The notes: generated by a model not told the origin, from the letters alone. DNA of 64,000 nt from Ptychodera flava (GCF_041260155.1 NW_027248377.1:404501-468500), one strand, 5' to 3'; positions 45,391-56,750 are shown, numbered from the stretch's first letter. A program made the numbers and translations.

Positions 45391-46467
45391 GGGAGCGTTC
45401 AGTTTTTACGGCTGGGGGGGGGCCGGCAAAATCTTGTCGCCGGTGTTCAAAAAAATATAGACCCCCCCTGCATTTTTCGTGAAAAAAAGATGACCCCCCC
45501 TTTGTCAGACGAAAAAAATTGATGACCCCCCCCCCTGCTTAAAAATACTAAAACCCATATGTCAAATTTATCCGCATGGTTTGGATTTGAAGTCCGTTAC
45601 GCCGCGCACTTTATTCGTGTAGCAGAGATGCCAGTGCACAAACTTCTCAGCCACATCCATTGAAACGTCTGCTAATTAGGACGACTGTAAGGCAATTTTT
45701 AACATCATTTCCATAGACAACTCTTGTCCATGGACATTGTATAAAGTGAACTTTATTGGAGTGGTTCGCCAAAGGCAGCCCTCCGGTTAAAAGGGTCATG
45801 GGCCATTACGTAAAGTCAACTTTATTCTAGTGGGCCACCAAAGGTGGCCCGCCGGTAAAGAGGGTCGATCATGGCTATTGCATAAAGTAGACTTTACTGG
45901 ACAGGGCCGCTGAAGGCGCACGGCCATTAAGATGTCGTGGGGTATTACATAAAGTCAATTTATTGGAGTGGGCCGCCGCAGGCGGCCCGCCGGTAAAGAG
46001 GGTCGATCATGGCTATTGCATAAAGTAAACCTAATTGGAGTGGGCCGCCAAAGGCGTCTGCCCGTTAAGAGGGTCATGGGTAATACATAATGTATATTTA
46101 TTGTAGTGGGCCGCCAAAGGCAGCCCGCCGGTAAAGAGGGTCGATCATGGCCATTGCATGAAGTAAACCTAATTGGAGTGGGCCACCAAAGGCGTCTGCC
46201 CGTTAAGAGGGTCATGGGTAATACATAATGTATATTTATTGTAGTGGGCCGCCAAGGCGGCCCGCCAGTAAAGAGGGTCGATCATGGCAATGGCATAAAG
46301 TGAACTTTATTGTTGGTATTATGTTTTTGAAAATGTGGTGACCCCCCCTTTCCTACCAGTGAAAAAGCGATGACCCCCCTTTGCGGATTCCAAAATTTTG
46401 ATGACCCCCCCCTGGATTTTGCCGCCCCCCCCCCCCCCCCCCCCGGCCGTAAAAACTGAACGGTACC
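45391..46467. mobile_element. 1.08-kb TIR element flanked by TTA (Harbinger-like MITE)
   Basis: The ends GGGAGCGTTCAGTTTTTACG and GGTACCGTTCAGTTTTTACG (reversed right end) are followed by long G/C homopolymers, and TTA lies at 45388-45390 and 46468-46470. Motifs GATGACCCCCCC plus AAAAA are mirrored inside both arms. The core is a tandem array. No transposase. Confidence 0.75.
45762..46305. repeat. About 61-bp tandem array (about 122-bp higher order)
   Basis: Units alternate between two forms: GTGGGCCGCCAAAGGCAGCC with GGTAAAGAGGGTCGATCATG, and GCGTCTGCCCGTTAAGAGGG with TCATGGGTAATACATAATG. Around nine monomers are present. The ORF across them (45955-46215) is repeat-driven and not a gene. 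Confidence 0.88.
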
Positions 46468-46470
46468 TTA

Positions 46471-47628
46471 GTAATAGCTGGGTGAGAGCGAGAGAATTCG
46501 CTCTGTCCTTCTACCTCCATGTCATAACAAACTAGCGTCGTTTTATGTTGATGTACTGTCCTTTCGACACAGCGATAACTTTAAGTTTTCTGTTGCTTAT
46601 TTTGGGTAATTTCGACAGTTGTGCATTGATTTTGACATCATTGTTGAAGACAGTGTGTGCTTTAGACTGTCGACAGTCCTCGTGCCGTCTTTTGACCGGA
46701 TCCGGAGTCACTTGCGGTAGTAATCCAATGTAGGCGATCGAGCGCCGAAGCATCATTGTTGAAGACAGTGTGTGCTTTAGACTGTCGACAGTCCTCGTGC
46801 CTTCTTTTGACCGGATCCGGAGTCACTTGCGGTAGTAATCCAACGTAGGCGATCGAGCGCCGAAGGCGCAAGGTCGAGTGCCGAAGGCACGAGCTTGTAT
46901 AAATACCGCTACGCGAGACCATGGATGTAACTCTATTTTTTACATCCATGGCGAGACCAAGCAGTACAAGCGACTGGCGAGAGTCTATGTGTGCTTATGT
47001 TGACCGATTTACGCGCACTTCAGAATCACGGCATAATCCGACATGGTAATTTGGCATGATCATCAGATCATACATGATCCGCGATTGCACTTTAGCAAGG
47101 TCACGATAACTAATGTTGTTTGTTTCACTGTGGTTTAATACCTATAGGGCCTATTTCCACTAAAAGACTATAAGAATTTCCTCCTGGCTACTTTGAAATC
47201 GTGCACTGGCATGCATGTAGTTGTCAACATCACTATGCTTGAATGTAGTAGACTCTTACTATAAATATATCGACTGTCACTGCATATTGCATATGTGTGC
47301 AAGTCACTCCATATCATATCAAAAAATGTAGTATTGCGACGTTTGAGCTGCCACAAGCCAGAATTTATAGTTTATGAGAAAGTTATCTTACATGTAAAAC
47401 TCAGTTCTACTGTGAACAAAATGCAAGCTATGTTGCTTAACTATGGTGAATAACATGATAATATTTTGTACCCATCACCGTGTCAGAAAATCAGAAGGAA
47501 ACAACCACTCAGACAAACTCTGGTCAGGATGATACTGTCCAATTTTAATATGTCTCTCGGCACACACTAGATACTCATGACTGTAAAACAACATTTCCAT
47601 ATAATTGTATATTCAGTTTTTATATTTA
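46471..47628. other. Direct duplication and small hairpin, no gene
   Basis: A 115-bp unit (46636-46750) beginning CATCATTGTTGAAGACAGTG is repeated directly at 46751-46865 with two changes. A hairpin CCATGGATGTAA/TTACATCCATGG follows at 46919-46951. The remainder to 47628 is AT-rich and featureless. Confidence 0.75.
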
Positions 47629-48784
47629 GTTTGCTTTTCACCATATTCTATGTCCTTCCCTGCACTACATAATTCAAAATTAAATATTGTTTTTGGCCTA
47701 TACATACTTGAGGGGTAAGCTTATTTAGTCTCATACATTAAAGATGCACTGTTGACCTTCAGAGTCCAAACTTTTCATCATTGTATTGTAGATAGGTGTA
47801 CACTCCAAATACTAAGTACAAGTGTGGTGAGTGTAACAAGCAAATGTTTTTTAGTCAATGGCCCAAATTTATTTTCTATTTGATGGACAATAAATACATG
47901 TGTAATCAATGCCAACAATCCAGTTTAAGTAATTTGGTTTAGATTAGCCATTGTCCATTATATTACAATAGTTTGTGGCTAAATTTTCTCCCCTTCTGTA
48001 TCATATAAGTTCACCGTTTCCTGTTTTAGATATTGTTGATCCTATTGAGTTCCATCTCTTATTCTTGATTCACTTTCACATTAACTTTCATTTATGTCCA
48101 AACAATTTGACTTTTTGCCAGATTTCACATTTATGGCAAATAATAAACAGTAAGGAGGCACAAAGGACGTCGGTGCCCCCGGGCCCCATGTTATAATGTG
48201 TGACTATAGTGCTCAGTTATGTTTAAGCTTGAGAAGCCAAAATCACAATTGTTAATAAAAGATTAAAATTATTTGCTGTCAATGTTATGATTTGATCTGT
48301 GTGCCCACTGAATGCATTTTATTGGTGACTATGATTACAACTAGATAATTTCATCAGGTGTGCCAAAATGTGAAAAAATAGTACACTTCAGTGAAAATGT
48401 ATCGTAGTTGTATAATAAACTGGAGCTGCCGTGTTTACCAAAACCTCTGCAGCAAAGATGCTGAATTATGATGCATCCGTAGCAAAGCAGAATATTATGG
48501 TTCTCATGCAATTTTTTTCAAAGTTTGGTACACTTAAAAGTACCTGAATGGAGACAATTTTCATACACTGATGAGAGTATTGAGAGGGTGTGAGAGATCT
48601 TCCTATTGGTAACTTAAGGAAGACCCCCCCCCCCCCACTCACACCCCTCGTGAATTCTTCCCAAAGTTTGTAAAGGATTGATGCCAAATGATTTAATATT
48701 CTATCATTTTTATATATTGCAAAATTTTGCCAAACCTTTGTTACATTAAAGAGGCACTGCCACTTGGTAACATTTTAAAAACAC
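47629..48784. other. No gene seen; starts with a short repeat
   Basis: GCTTTTCACCATATTCTATG then TCCTTCCCTGCACTACATAA (47631-47671) recurs at 49224-49264 with one mismatch, just after the second 436-bp repeat. The rest is AT-rich with a C13-type homopolymer near 48627. Confidence 0.5.
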
Positions 48785-49220
48785 ATTTTAGTCCTTTGGG
48801 CCTTTGGCCCAAAGTACTAATGTGATGACGCGGCCTCTGTTGTCGCATACAGTGGGCCGTATGCTGTGGACGCAGGTATCTCAGAAACGCTTCAGTAACT
48901 TTTTCTGAAATTTGGTCTTGTGGTCACTTGGGCATGTATCTCAAACGGTCTTTTTTCTTTTTTTGATTGAATCATTTTAAAGTCACTTTTTTAGCTTTTT
49001 TGTGAAAACCACTATTTTCAATTTTTCCTCAAAACCACTGATTTGATTATTTTGATGTTTTGCATGGGTGTTCGTATAGTTGAAATGCCGTCAGAAATGT
49101 TCAAAATTTGGTAATACATGCCTTGTATTATTTTTAAACAATATTTTTATCCATTTTTATTTTATATTTACTTGATTTTGACTCACTTTCGCTAAAGCTA
49201 CCGTCTGCGCATGCGCACAA
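48785..49220 (+). repeat. 436-bp dispersed repeat, copy 2
   Basis: Nearly identical to 43443-43878, with about 10 substitutions and no length change. It ends where the duplicated TGCTTTTCACC phrase begins. Confidence 0.9.
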
Positions 49221-49606
49221 CTTGCTTTTCACCATATTGTATGTCCTTCCCTGCACTACATAAATAAGGAATTGTGTGTTAACACAAATCCAGTTTGTAA
49301 GTCCACGGAGCTAGGCTGCCTGCAGAACAACATGTCCCGAAGTCACTTTGCATTGCTGACGTAGACATCTTATACTGGTTATCTATCTACTCATCTACTG
49401 ACGTAGACACTTAGCATCTGCTATCTAGCTACCATCTTTCTTGCGCACGGCACTTGACCTAATCCTTGCTGCAAGCTTCTTGTCCAAGTTCATTCATTCT
49501 AGGCCATCAGGCTGTCTGCCAAGCTATTACAACACTCCCTGCTGCTCGTTTCTAGTCACTCCCGGTCTCCTTTCATTGCCGTTTCTACCGGACCACAGCG
49601 CCGACA
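49221..49606 (+). other. Leader of the third DIRS-order element (boundary unclear)
   Basis: Sequence between the 436-bp repeat and the gag ATG. From about 49265 it is probably the A1-type 5' region of the element, but its second copy would lie outside the window, so the left end cannot be fixed. Confidence 0.4.
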
Positions 49607-50896
49607 ATGCCTCCTCGAAAAAGAACCAAGAAGTCTACGCCGCGCGTAACGCCGTACGTTCGTCCAGTGACCCGTGCACGATCAGGGACGCGAGGGGCGT
49701 CGTCCACTCCTGACCTCCCCGCTGCCGAACAAGGTCAGACCGCTCCAACTGCACCAGCCAACGTAGCGACGGCTGCCCACGGTCTCCCACAACCTCAATC
49801 AGCTGCCGTTACCATACCGCAAAGCGAAACTCCAGTATCAACAAATCAAGTACCACCTCAATCGGGAGTCGTGACGATGGAAATGTTTTCCGCCCTGCAG
49901 ACTTCGATGGCCAACATGGCCGCCAACATGGCAAACATAGCAAATCTACTGCAACAACGCCCTCTCACCGACCTGCGGGGAGAAGCCTTCACTTCCGGCA
50001 ACAACAGCGGCCCCCAGCAGAACCAAGATGGCGGCGCCCAGGCAGCTCATGATCGGCCCGTTCAAGCGACCAACCCAGGGGTAAACACGGTCGCGCTTGC
50101 CTCGAACTTTTCTCCCAACAACCTCCTCCAGGGCCGCGGTATACAATCCGAAAGACTGCCAAACGTCGAACTGGTTTCACCTGCTATTCGCCGCGATATT
50201 CTTTCAGGTAAGGATATCAATCTTGCCTGCTTACTCATACCCGGCTACAATTACCACGATGGCGAACGACATATCATCATCGGCAACGAAGCCCTGTCTC
50301 TGAAACCTCTCCAGGACGGCAGAGTAAATAGACCTCTCACCATTACTGAATTCATTCAAGCTTTCACCGTCTATAAGAACGTCACGTGTGAGGCATTCCC
50401 TAATCGTCGAACAGAACTTGATGCATACGTCACGGACATCGTTGGCATGTCAAAACGTTTCAGCGGTTTCGCCTTCTACGATTACCACCGCGACTTTTCC
50501 GCCAAGGCGGCTGCACTCCTGTTAAATCATGGCATCAAAGTAGACTGGGGAGTTCGCGATTCGCTCATCTACACCTCGACATTCTCCGGTCTCAAGGCCA
50601 ACCTTTGCAACGTCTGCAATAGCGCGGTGTACCACCACGAAGTCTGCCCATACCTCGAGAGTAAGAGACCAAACAGCAATCCCATAAGGTTCCAATCGCC
50701 TTCATCGACCGTCGATAGAAGCGGAAGAAGACGCGTCACCTACCAGGGTAAGGAAATCTGCAATAACTTCAACTCCCAGCTTGGTTGCAAACGAAGTAAC
50801 TGTGGTTTTTCCCACGTGTGTTTGGTATGCTACTCATCCGATCACTCATCAGCTCAAGGAAAATGTCGACCTAAAGACCAAGCTAACAGAGCCTGA
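49607..50896 (+). CDS. DIRS-type gag with C-terminal zinc clusters
   Basis: An intact 429-residue frame starting MPPRKRTKKSTPRVTPYVRP. The basic N-terminus is followed by a Gln/Asn/Ala-rich stretch with a hydrophobic repeat (MANMAANMANIANLL), and a folded region with ITEFIQAFTVYKNVT and FSGFAFYDYHRDFSAKAAAL, which corresponds to the conserved C-terminal block of copies 1 and 2. Next come CNVCNSAVYHHEVC and a CCCH-like cluster CNNFNSQLGCKRSNCGFSHV with a further CLVC. These should bind the element's RNA. It ends at TGA 50894, directly ahead of pol in the same frame. No decay is visible. Confidence 0.87.
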   Translation: MPPRKRTKKSTPRVTPYVRPVTRARSGTRGASSTPDLPAAEQGQTAPTAPANVATAAHGLPQPQSAAVTIPQSETPVSTNQVPPQSGVVTMEMFSALQTSMANMAANMANIANLLQQRPLTDLRGEAFTSGNNSGPQQNQDGGAQAAHDRPVQATNPGVNTVALASNFSPNNLLQGRGIQSERLPNVELVSPAIRRDILSGKDINLACLLIPGYNYHDGERHIIIGNEALSLKPLQDGRVNRPLTITEFIQAFTVYKNVTCEAFPNRRTELDAYVTDIVGMSKRFSGFAFYDYHRDFSAKAAALLLNHGIKVDWGVRDSLIYTSTFSGLKANLCNVCNSAVYHHEVCPYLESKRPNSNPIRFQSPSSTVDRSGRRRVTYQGKEICNNFNSQLGCKRSNCGFSHVCLVCYSSDHSSAQGKCRPKDQANRA

Positions 50897-51054
50897 CTGC
50901 ACGATACGCCATCCACATTTAACGCTGACACTTGTGCACCATCAACACCAATTAATATTGGCACCCTTGCCTCCGAACTTTCAAATCATCCCGACAAAGG
51001 ATTCGTCAAGTACCTGCTTACAGGACTTTCTAAAGGATTTAACACAGGCCTACG
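50897..51054 (+). pseudogene. Third DIRS pol, N-terminal piece (cut by Gypsy)
   Basis: In the gag frame beyond the TGA: LHDTPSTFNADTCAPSTPIN then IGTLASELSNHPDKG and LTGLSKGFNTGLR. TPIN plus a Leu/Ala helix matches the start of pol in copies 1 and 2 (TPINLAKLATALKGHPN). There is no ATG before the RT domain, so expression would need readthrough of the UGA or another device. The frame stops at the Gypsy insertion and is resumed at 62991. Confidence 0.75.
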
Positions 51055-51273
51055 CCAATGAGGAGACAATCCCTGTTTAACCATCAGGTCAAGACCACAA
51101 CCAGACACAGGATGTTGGAGATAAACGTCGAACTTTATTACGACTGGAACAAGACTAACACTGCTACAACATGGCGATGCAGAGAGAGAGAGAGGAGCAT
51201 GCGTAGAACAACTAGCCCAACAAAGTGCCCATCGCAAGAGGGCGATATAACAATGCAACAACACATAGTGGCG
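51055..51273 (-). repeat. Gypsy 3' LTR (219 bp)
   Basis: Identical to 62772-62990. On the minus strand it begins CGCCACTATGTG and ends CTCATTGG, without the usual TG...CA. It contains AATAAA (minus, 51134-51139). On the minus strand the purine-rich GAGGAAAAAGTGG lies just upstream (51279-51291) and fits a polypurine tract. Confidence 0.92.
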
Positions 51274-51401
51274 TGACCACTTTTTCCTCAAAATAAGAAG
51301 TCCGCAAGCCTGGAAAAGAACAAAGAACTAAACTACTAACAACATCGGTCAACTGTCTCAGAACGCAAGAGGGGCACGCAAAGACTATTGCCTCAAACTG
51401 T

Positions 51402-52955
51402 CTAAAAGTTCAGAATAAAGTCACTTAAGTGTCTTGGGAGCTTGCGCTCACGGGAAGATCGTCTACTGTCCTTGGCATCACTGGAAGCATTAGCACTGGG
51501 ACTGTCAACTGGATGTGGCCGTGGAACACTGTCGACACAAGCTGGCTCCGATGAGGAAAGAGGTGGGTCTCCGACAGGCTGACTCTGAGGTTGGCAAGTT
51601 TCATGTAGGTCTGGAGGTCTACCCTGCGAAGAGAGAACTTGTGGAATGCAGGGAGGCTCAGGAGGATTCTGGGCTGGACGTGGTGGGATGTCCTCGTCCG
51701 ACGACAAATCTTCCGTAGTGTCACGTCTAAGGTGAGGAGGAGGGCCTGTAGCCTGTGGTACTTTATAACACTCACAGTCTTTAACACGGTACGATGTCCG
51801 ACGAAGCTGGTCACCTCGGAACTTTCGGACATTACACCATTGGCCGTCAACACTGGTAATTAAGTAACGGTCACGGGCTGATGACTTATTGCGGTCTGCA
51901 TGTAAGTAAACAAGATCACCAACTTGTAGAGGGGGAGGAGTTACAGTCTTACCTCTTGGAGCTTTGGACTGTTCACTAGCACAGTGGTTAGCCAGGCGCT
52001 GAGCATGCTGTGCGATAATAAGATTGTGGTCGTTTATTGGTAGCTGGGCGCTGGTGAACTGGTCTCTTTGCAACCACATTTCGCGGGCGGAGAGGCCCCT
52101 GGACCGGATGCGAGAATTAACATGAGCAACAGCTATTGCGAGTGATAGTGGCGTGATAGTCGCGCACAGTGGATCTTGACGGAGAAGTTCATCTTCCACT
52201 TCTTGGATCGCTATATCAACAACTGGGTTTTTATTACGATTCTTGATGCGGCCTATCTCAACTGAAAGTCTGTGCTGCTTGAGTAGAGCATCATTACGGA
52301 GAGCAGTGAATCCTGGGGCAGGGTCGGTGCGGATGACGGCGGGGGGACCATCTAGTGGTCGCATCTCAATACACAGTCGCACAAGAGCATCACGGAGTGA
52401 AGTATGGCGTTCATCCTCCACAAGGCAAGCTGTGGTGAAAGAGGTGACGCATTCACGAAGAACGAGGACAAGTTGGCGTTCTCTTTTGATAACATCAGCA
52501 GCGAAGGAAATACCAACAACCTCAGGTGGATCCATGGTAGACTGTTCGGCAAGTGATCGTGGAACCTTGCGCAGGGAGGCGCACTGGTGACATGATGAGC
52601 ATACCTGCTGAATGGACTTATCTAAGTCAAGGGCGTAGAAGTAGCGACGTATGATCTGTTTCATCTGATGACAAGATGGGTGGCTTAATCTAATGTGCAT
52701 CGCTGTCAGGAAACCATCCAGAACCTGGCGCGGGATTACGATGCATTCACGGGACGGTACAAATGGGTCGGAGCGTTTAACAACTAGTAATCCATCTTTT
52801 GCAATGGTCACAGTGTTTAAATAGCGCTTGATATCCTTGATGTCAGTCATCTTTTTGGAAGGACGAGTTCCTTGGGTCAAGTGTGCATGCGTTCTGCGTA
52901 GATCGGAGCACTCTGACTGTAAATCGTGCCATGCACCCCTATTCGTGAAAGGAAG
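51402..52955 (-). pseudogene. Gypsy integrase (downstream of a nonsense codon)
   Basis: Integrates the element's cDNA. The zinc-binding domain shows HIRLSH with CSSCHQC (about 52690-52580). The catalytic core has Asp in SFAADVI, Asp in IRTDPAPGF and Glu in VVDIAIQEVEDEL, the DDE triad. A chromodomain is not evident; instead a GDLVYLHADR block and a Pro/Ser-rich tail end at TAA 51402. It is in frame with RNase H, but a TGA at 52956-52958 (in SGNA-stop-LPFTN) separates them. It would be inactive as part of pol unless translated from ATG 52880. Confidence 0.9.
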
Positions 52956-53737
52956 TCAAGCATTGCCTGAGACAACATCCTGGATTGACAGGGATCTGAC
53001 AGTGCTGTCCTCAATGCGTTCCACAAAGGAGCAAACCTGACAGGACGGAGTGGAGCATGGTTGTGCGTTGCGACTGGCAAAGTCCGAAGGAATATTCTCA
53101 GTGCCTGAGAGATGGCGAACCGACGCTTGGTATCTGCTCGCAGCGGATAAGAATGTAGTCACTCGCGGACTGGCAGAAAACTGTCCACGGCACAACTTCT
53201 CATAGGCTTGCACGCAGGGCTTGCTGTCTGTGAGGACACAAGGCTTGTGGTGAGACTGGATAATGTATGGGCTGAAGTGCGTCACAGAGACAGCGATACA
53301 GAGGGCTTCAACTTCACATGGAAGCCATGTTGCCTGGCGTCCTCGTAATTTGGCGCTGAAGAAACCTGCAAGGTGTAGTTTATTGCGACGGGAAATATAC
53401 AGAGTAGAACCAATACCATGGCTTTTGACAGCTGCGTCAGTAACAATCCATAGTTGGTCAGAAGGTCTGGGAAGTGTTATAGCCCGATTGGTTGACAACG
53501 CTGATTGCGCTGCATAGAAGGCGTCATAGAGGGTATCAGTCCACACAATGTTGTCGGGTGACTGGAGGCCGGCAGTTGCGTTTTCAAGTGGGGTGAGGAG
53601 TGAGGCACATCCTGGTATAACCCTTGCTAACACTTTATAGGCACCAATAAATGAGCGAAGACCGCGGACTGACTTCGGAGGTTGGCAAGACGACAGAGTT
53701 GCGATGCTATGTCGGCTCGCTGAGAGGCTCACCCTTA
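52956..53737 (-). pseudogene. Gypsy RT connection and RNase H
   Basis: After the 4.55-kb insertion the frame resumes with VSLSASRHSIATL, then LRSFIGAYKVLARVIPG and PLE (the connection typical of Gypsy). RNase H follows with IVTDAAVKSHGIGSTLYI, the catalytic E in LPCEVEALC, VLTDSKPCVQAYEKL and LSGTENIPSDFASRN. The TIR element removed the junction with the RT palm, and the TGA at 52956 ends the frame. Confidence 0.9.
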
Positions 53738-53959
53738 CCAAATCTGCTGACCGGAAAGTGCCCGGTTGTGGCCGGTATCTGCCCGGAAAGTGCCCGGTTT
53801 GTGCCTGGTATTATTGCCCGGTTTGCGGCCGGTTATGGCCAAAAACGGTCTAAACCGGGCGCCCGTTCAGTGCCCGTGTAAAAAAATAAAGTTTATAATG
53901 GTGACTGGAAGATGACCGGTTGTGGCAAAAAAAACGGTCATAAAACGGTCATCCATTTG

Positions 53960-54530
53960 TTTCTGTGACCAGAAAGTGCCCGGTTATGGCCAAAAACGGT
54001 CAGAAAACGGGCGCACGGCTTATGCCCGGTTTTGCGTTGGTGACCGGAAAGTGCCTGGTATTGGAAAACAAAAATGGCGCCCGTTTTATGCCCGTTTTTT
54101 TTTATATGACCGGAAAGTGCCCGGTTATGGCCAAAAACGGTCAGAAAATGGGCGCACGGCTTATGTCCGGTTTTGCGTTGGTGACCGGAAAGTGCCTGGT
54201 ATTGAAAAACAAAAATGGCGCCTGTTTTATGCCCGTTTTTTTGACCGGAAAGTGCCTGGTTATGGCCAAAAACGGTCAGAAAACGGGCGCACGGCTTATG
54301 CCCGGTTTTGCGTTGGTGACCGGAAAGTGCCTGGTATTGCAAAACAAAAATAGCGCCCGTTTTTAAGACCGGAAAGTGCCTGGTTATGGCCAAAAACGGT
54401 CATAAAACTGGTGCCCGTTTTATGCCCGTTTTTTTCCTATGACCGGAAAGTGCCTGGTTATGGCCAAAAATGGTCATAAAACTGGTGCCCGTTTTATGCC
54501 CGTTTTTTTCCTATGACTTGAAGCGCCCGG
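53960..54530. repeat. About 135-bp subterminal array (left)
   Basis: Repeats of GACCGGAAAGTGCCYGGTTA, TGGCCAAAAACGGTCAGAAA, ACGGGCGCACGGCTTATG and TTTTATGCCCGTTTTTTT start at about 53968, 54109, 54243, 54369 and 54441. Long ORFs on both strands (143 and 151 aa) arise only from the repeat. Confidence 0.88.
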
Positions 54531-55452
54531 CAAATTATTTTGCATGTTACTGCACCTTTGCTGAAACTACACACGCAAAAGTTCCTTCATAAGATCAAGT
54601 TGGCATGATTCCACAGTAGTCAGCTCCGGAATAAACTTTTACTAATTTCAGCAACAGAAAGAAAACTAAATACATTATTAAATAGATGAGAGATACTGAA
54701 AACAAAAGAAGCAACAAAATAAAGCAACAGCAAAATTTCTTGTATTATACAAGTTTCATTATTTTTATCTTCTGCAACAATATAATAAGTTCAGATCAGT
54801 GACAGATATGTACACAGATGTTGTAAAATCACCTGTGTAGACATGGCTAATGTCAGTGACACAGTTAAGAATGAAAACCTGACAAATCTTAAGGCCGATT
54901 GTGGACAGCACAAGATGTGTTTTATCCAACTAAGCTCTGAAATACCAGCTTCACAAGAAACAATGGTCAGCGCAAATAAAGTTATTGTTTCATATAAAAA
55001 AGACAACAGAGAAAAAAAGTTTAAATTTAAATTGTGGTATGATTTATTTTATATGCCACGTTCATTTCATGCCACATAAGTGTCTTCAAGAGATTTTCTT
55101 TTGACCCAAGAAGTTTCATGTAACATTTACATTACTGTCAAAGGCTGCAATTTGGCTTTCTGTTCTCTGAATTTCTTGTCCCAGCACCGGCAATGCATTC
55201 TGAAAAATACAAATCGTTCAGGGAAGAGTGTAAGTCTTTACCGTTTGACCAAACATTGTAAACATCGCAATTTGATGAAATAAATCAATTGTTATTTGAA
55301 AATGTTGAAAAATTGAAGTAGAAAAATGCATAAATATTTATGATTGTTATTAAATTAATAATGATCAAAATGTCCAACAGCTGACTGCTCGCGTATGTTG
55401 TTTATTGCATACATGATGGTGACAATCTGCAAAAATCTCAGCACTATACTGT
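54531..55452. other. Interior of the 4.55-kb element, no gene recognised
   Basis: An ORF of 78 aa (54843-55079) begins MANVSDTVKNENLTN and has no recognisable motif. The stretch is AT-rich. Confidence 0.4.
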
Positions 55453-55615
55453 AATAGCTGTGGAAACGAAGCTTACTGTTGGTGGGATGGGGTAGCGTGC
55501 GTCGCTATGCGGGTCATCAAAGGTCAACCCCCCCCCCCCGGCCGGGTTGATGTTTTGATTACCCGCATAGCGACACATGCTACCCACCAACAGATAGCTG
55601 CATTTCCACAGCTAT
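55453..55615. repeat. 163-bp imperfect foldback
   Basis: TAGCTGTGGAAA and GTAGCRTGYGTCGCTATGCG are mirrored on the right (CGCATAGCGACACATGCTAC, TTTCCACAGCTA), around a C10 run and GGCCGGG. Confidence 0.75.
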
Positions 55616-56404
55616 CACTGTAAGTCTATCAGTTGTGAAACGAAAGTGAATTCAGCATGAATCAATACTCAACGAAAATTTATCTGTAGGTAAACATAGC
55701 AATACAAGGATAATAGCGACGTATATAGACGGACGGTACATTGACTTACATTTGTGAACGGCTCGCAGACGATTCCCGGTAATTGCAGGTCTCTCCGGGC
55801 CGTGTGTACATAAAAAATATAGTCGGCATCTTTACTGCTGTTCGCGTTCACAAATTTAGAACTTTGTCTGTCCCTGGTACTGTATACACGTTTTTGCAAC
55901 TATGTGATATCATTTGACTGGCGATTCCATAGAAAGATCACGAAATTGTCCACTAGATAACTCCCTGATCACAAGTACACAGCCGACGGTACTAAAATCT
56001 AACTTCGCGCCGATCAAGCCTCATGACGTTCACGGAAGTGCGATCTATAAATTATTACGCGATTGATAATGTAGTCCCGTTTTGAAACGCTGGAGTTGAC
56101 TCTACATCTGCACCAATCCGTTATGTTTCATACTTGATATAGAATTTAATTTATAAGTTTAATGAAAATGGATACTTTTACCATAGAAAGACTCAAAAGA
56201 GAGTAAAATTTCTTTCAGCACAAAGAATCAATATCAATGCGCGAACTGATCTTGATGAACCGTGACCTCCACGCGTGCGTGACCTCGTGTGTAAACATGT
56301 CGGCTGGGGCTGCTCACGCTCGCTGCTCATACTCATAGCTGGCTTTATAGGACGCGTTGAAAGTTAGCGAGGTAGCATATTGGATTTTCGTACAGCGGCT
56401 CGGG
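55616..56404. other. CpG-rich segment in the 4.55-kb element
   Basis: No gene is seen, but 55930-56350 is much richer in CpG than the surrounding DNA and ends with CTTTATAGGACGCG about 60 bases before the ATG at 56405. It resembles a captured promoter region. Confidence 0.35.
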
Positions 56405-56620
56405 ATGGAGTGTAATCCTAAACCTCAAATTTGTGCTCGGCAATCTAACTGTATCGCTGAAAACATGGACAAAAGCCTTCACATCAATGTCATCAGAAGG
56501 CAAGATTTTGTTCACGATGACGGGACACAGACTGTACATAGGGCACTGTACGAGTGTACGCACGTCGCGTTGGGACGCACTACCGTATTCTGCTTGAAGC
56601 ACGGCCCTGCTCTGAGGTAG
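56405..56620 (+). CDS. Unknown 71-residue ORF, possibly captured exon
   Basis: Starts MECNPKPQICARQSNCIAEN and ends CLKHGPALR. Five Cys and a balanced composition unlike the repeat-driven ORFs around it suggest real coding history. It follows a CpG-rich stretch with a TATA-like CTTTATAGG. The frame is open for a further 16 codons upstream. I do not recognise it and it may be noise. Confidence 0.3.
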   Translation: MECNPKPQICARQSNCIAENMDKSLHINVIRRQDFVHDDGTQTVHRALYECTHVALGRTTVFCLKHGPALR

Positions 56621-56627
56621 TAGTAGC

Positions 56628-56750
56628 CTAGCTGCAGTACAGTAGCTCGAGGTTTTGCCTGGGTATTTGGGTCGGACGGCAAAACCAGTTTTGCCGTCCG
56701 ACCCAAATACCCACTGCAGGCAAAACCTCGAGCTACTGTACTGCAGCTAG
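56628..56750. repeat. 123-bp near-perfect hairpin
   Basis: CTAGCTGCAGTACAGTAGCT then CGAGGTTTTGCC and GGGTCGGACGGCAAAAC form the left arm; the right arm is its complement with one 4-base indel. The loop is about 2 bases. It abuts the next hairpin. Confidence 0.9.

Noticed and set aside
51515..52590. Plus-strand ORFs across 51515-52590
   Set aside because: Antisense shadows of the Gypsy integrase on the minus strand.
53922..54393. Long ORFs on both strands (143, 133 and 151 aa) in the GACCGGAAAGTGCC array
   Set aside because: They arise from tandem units whose length is close to a multiple of three; there is no conserved domain and both strands are open at once.
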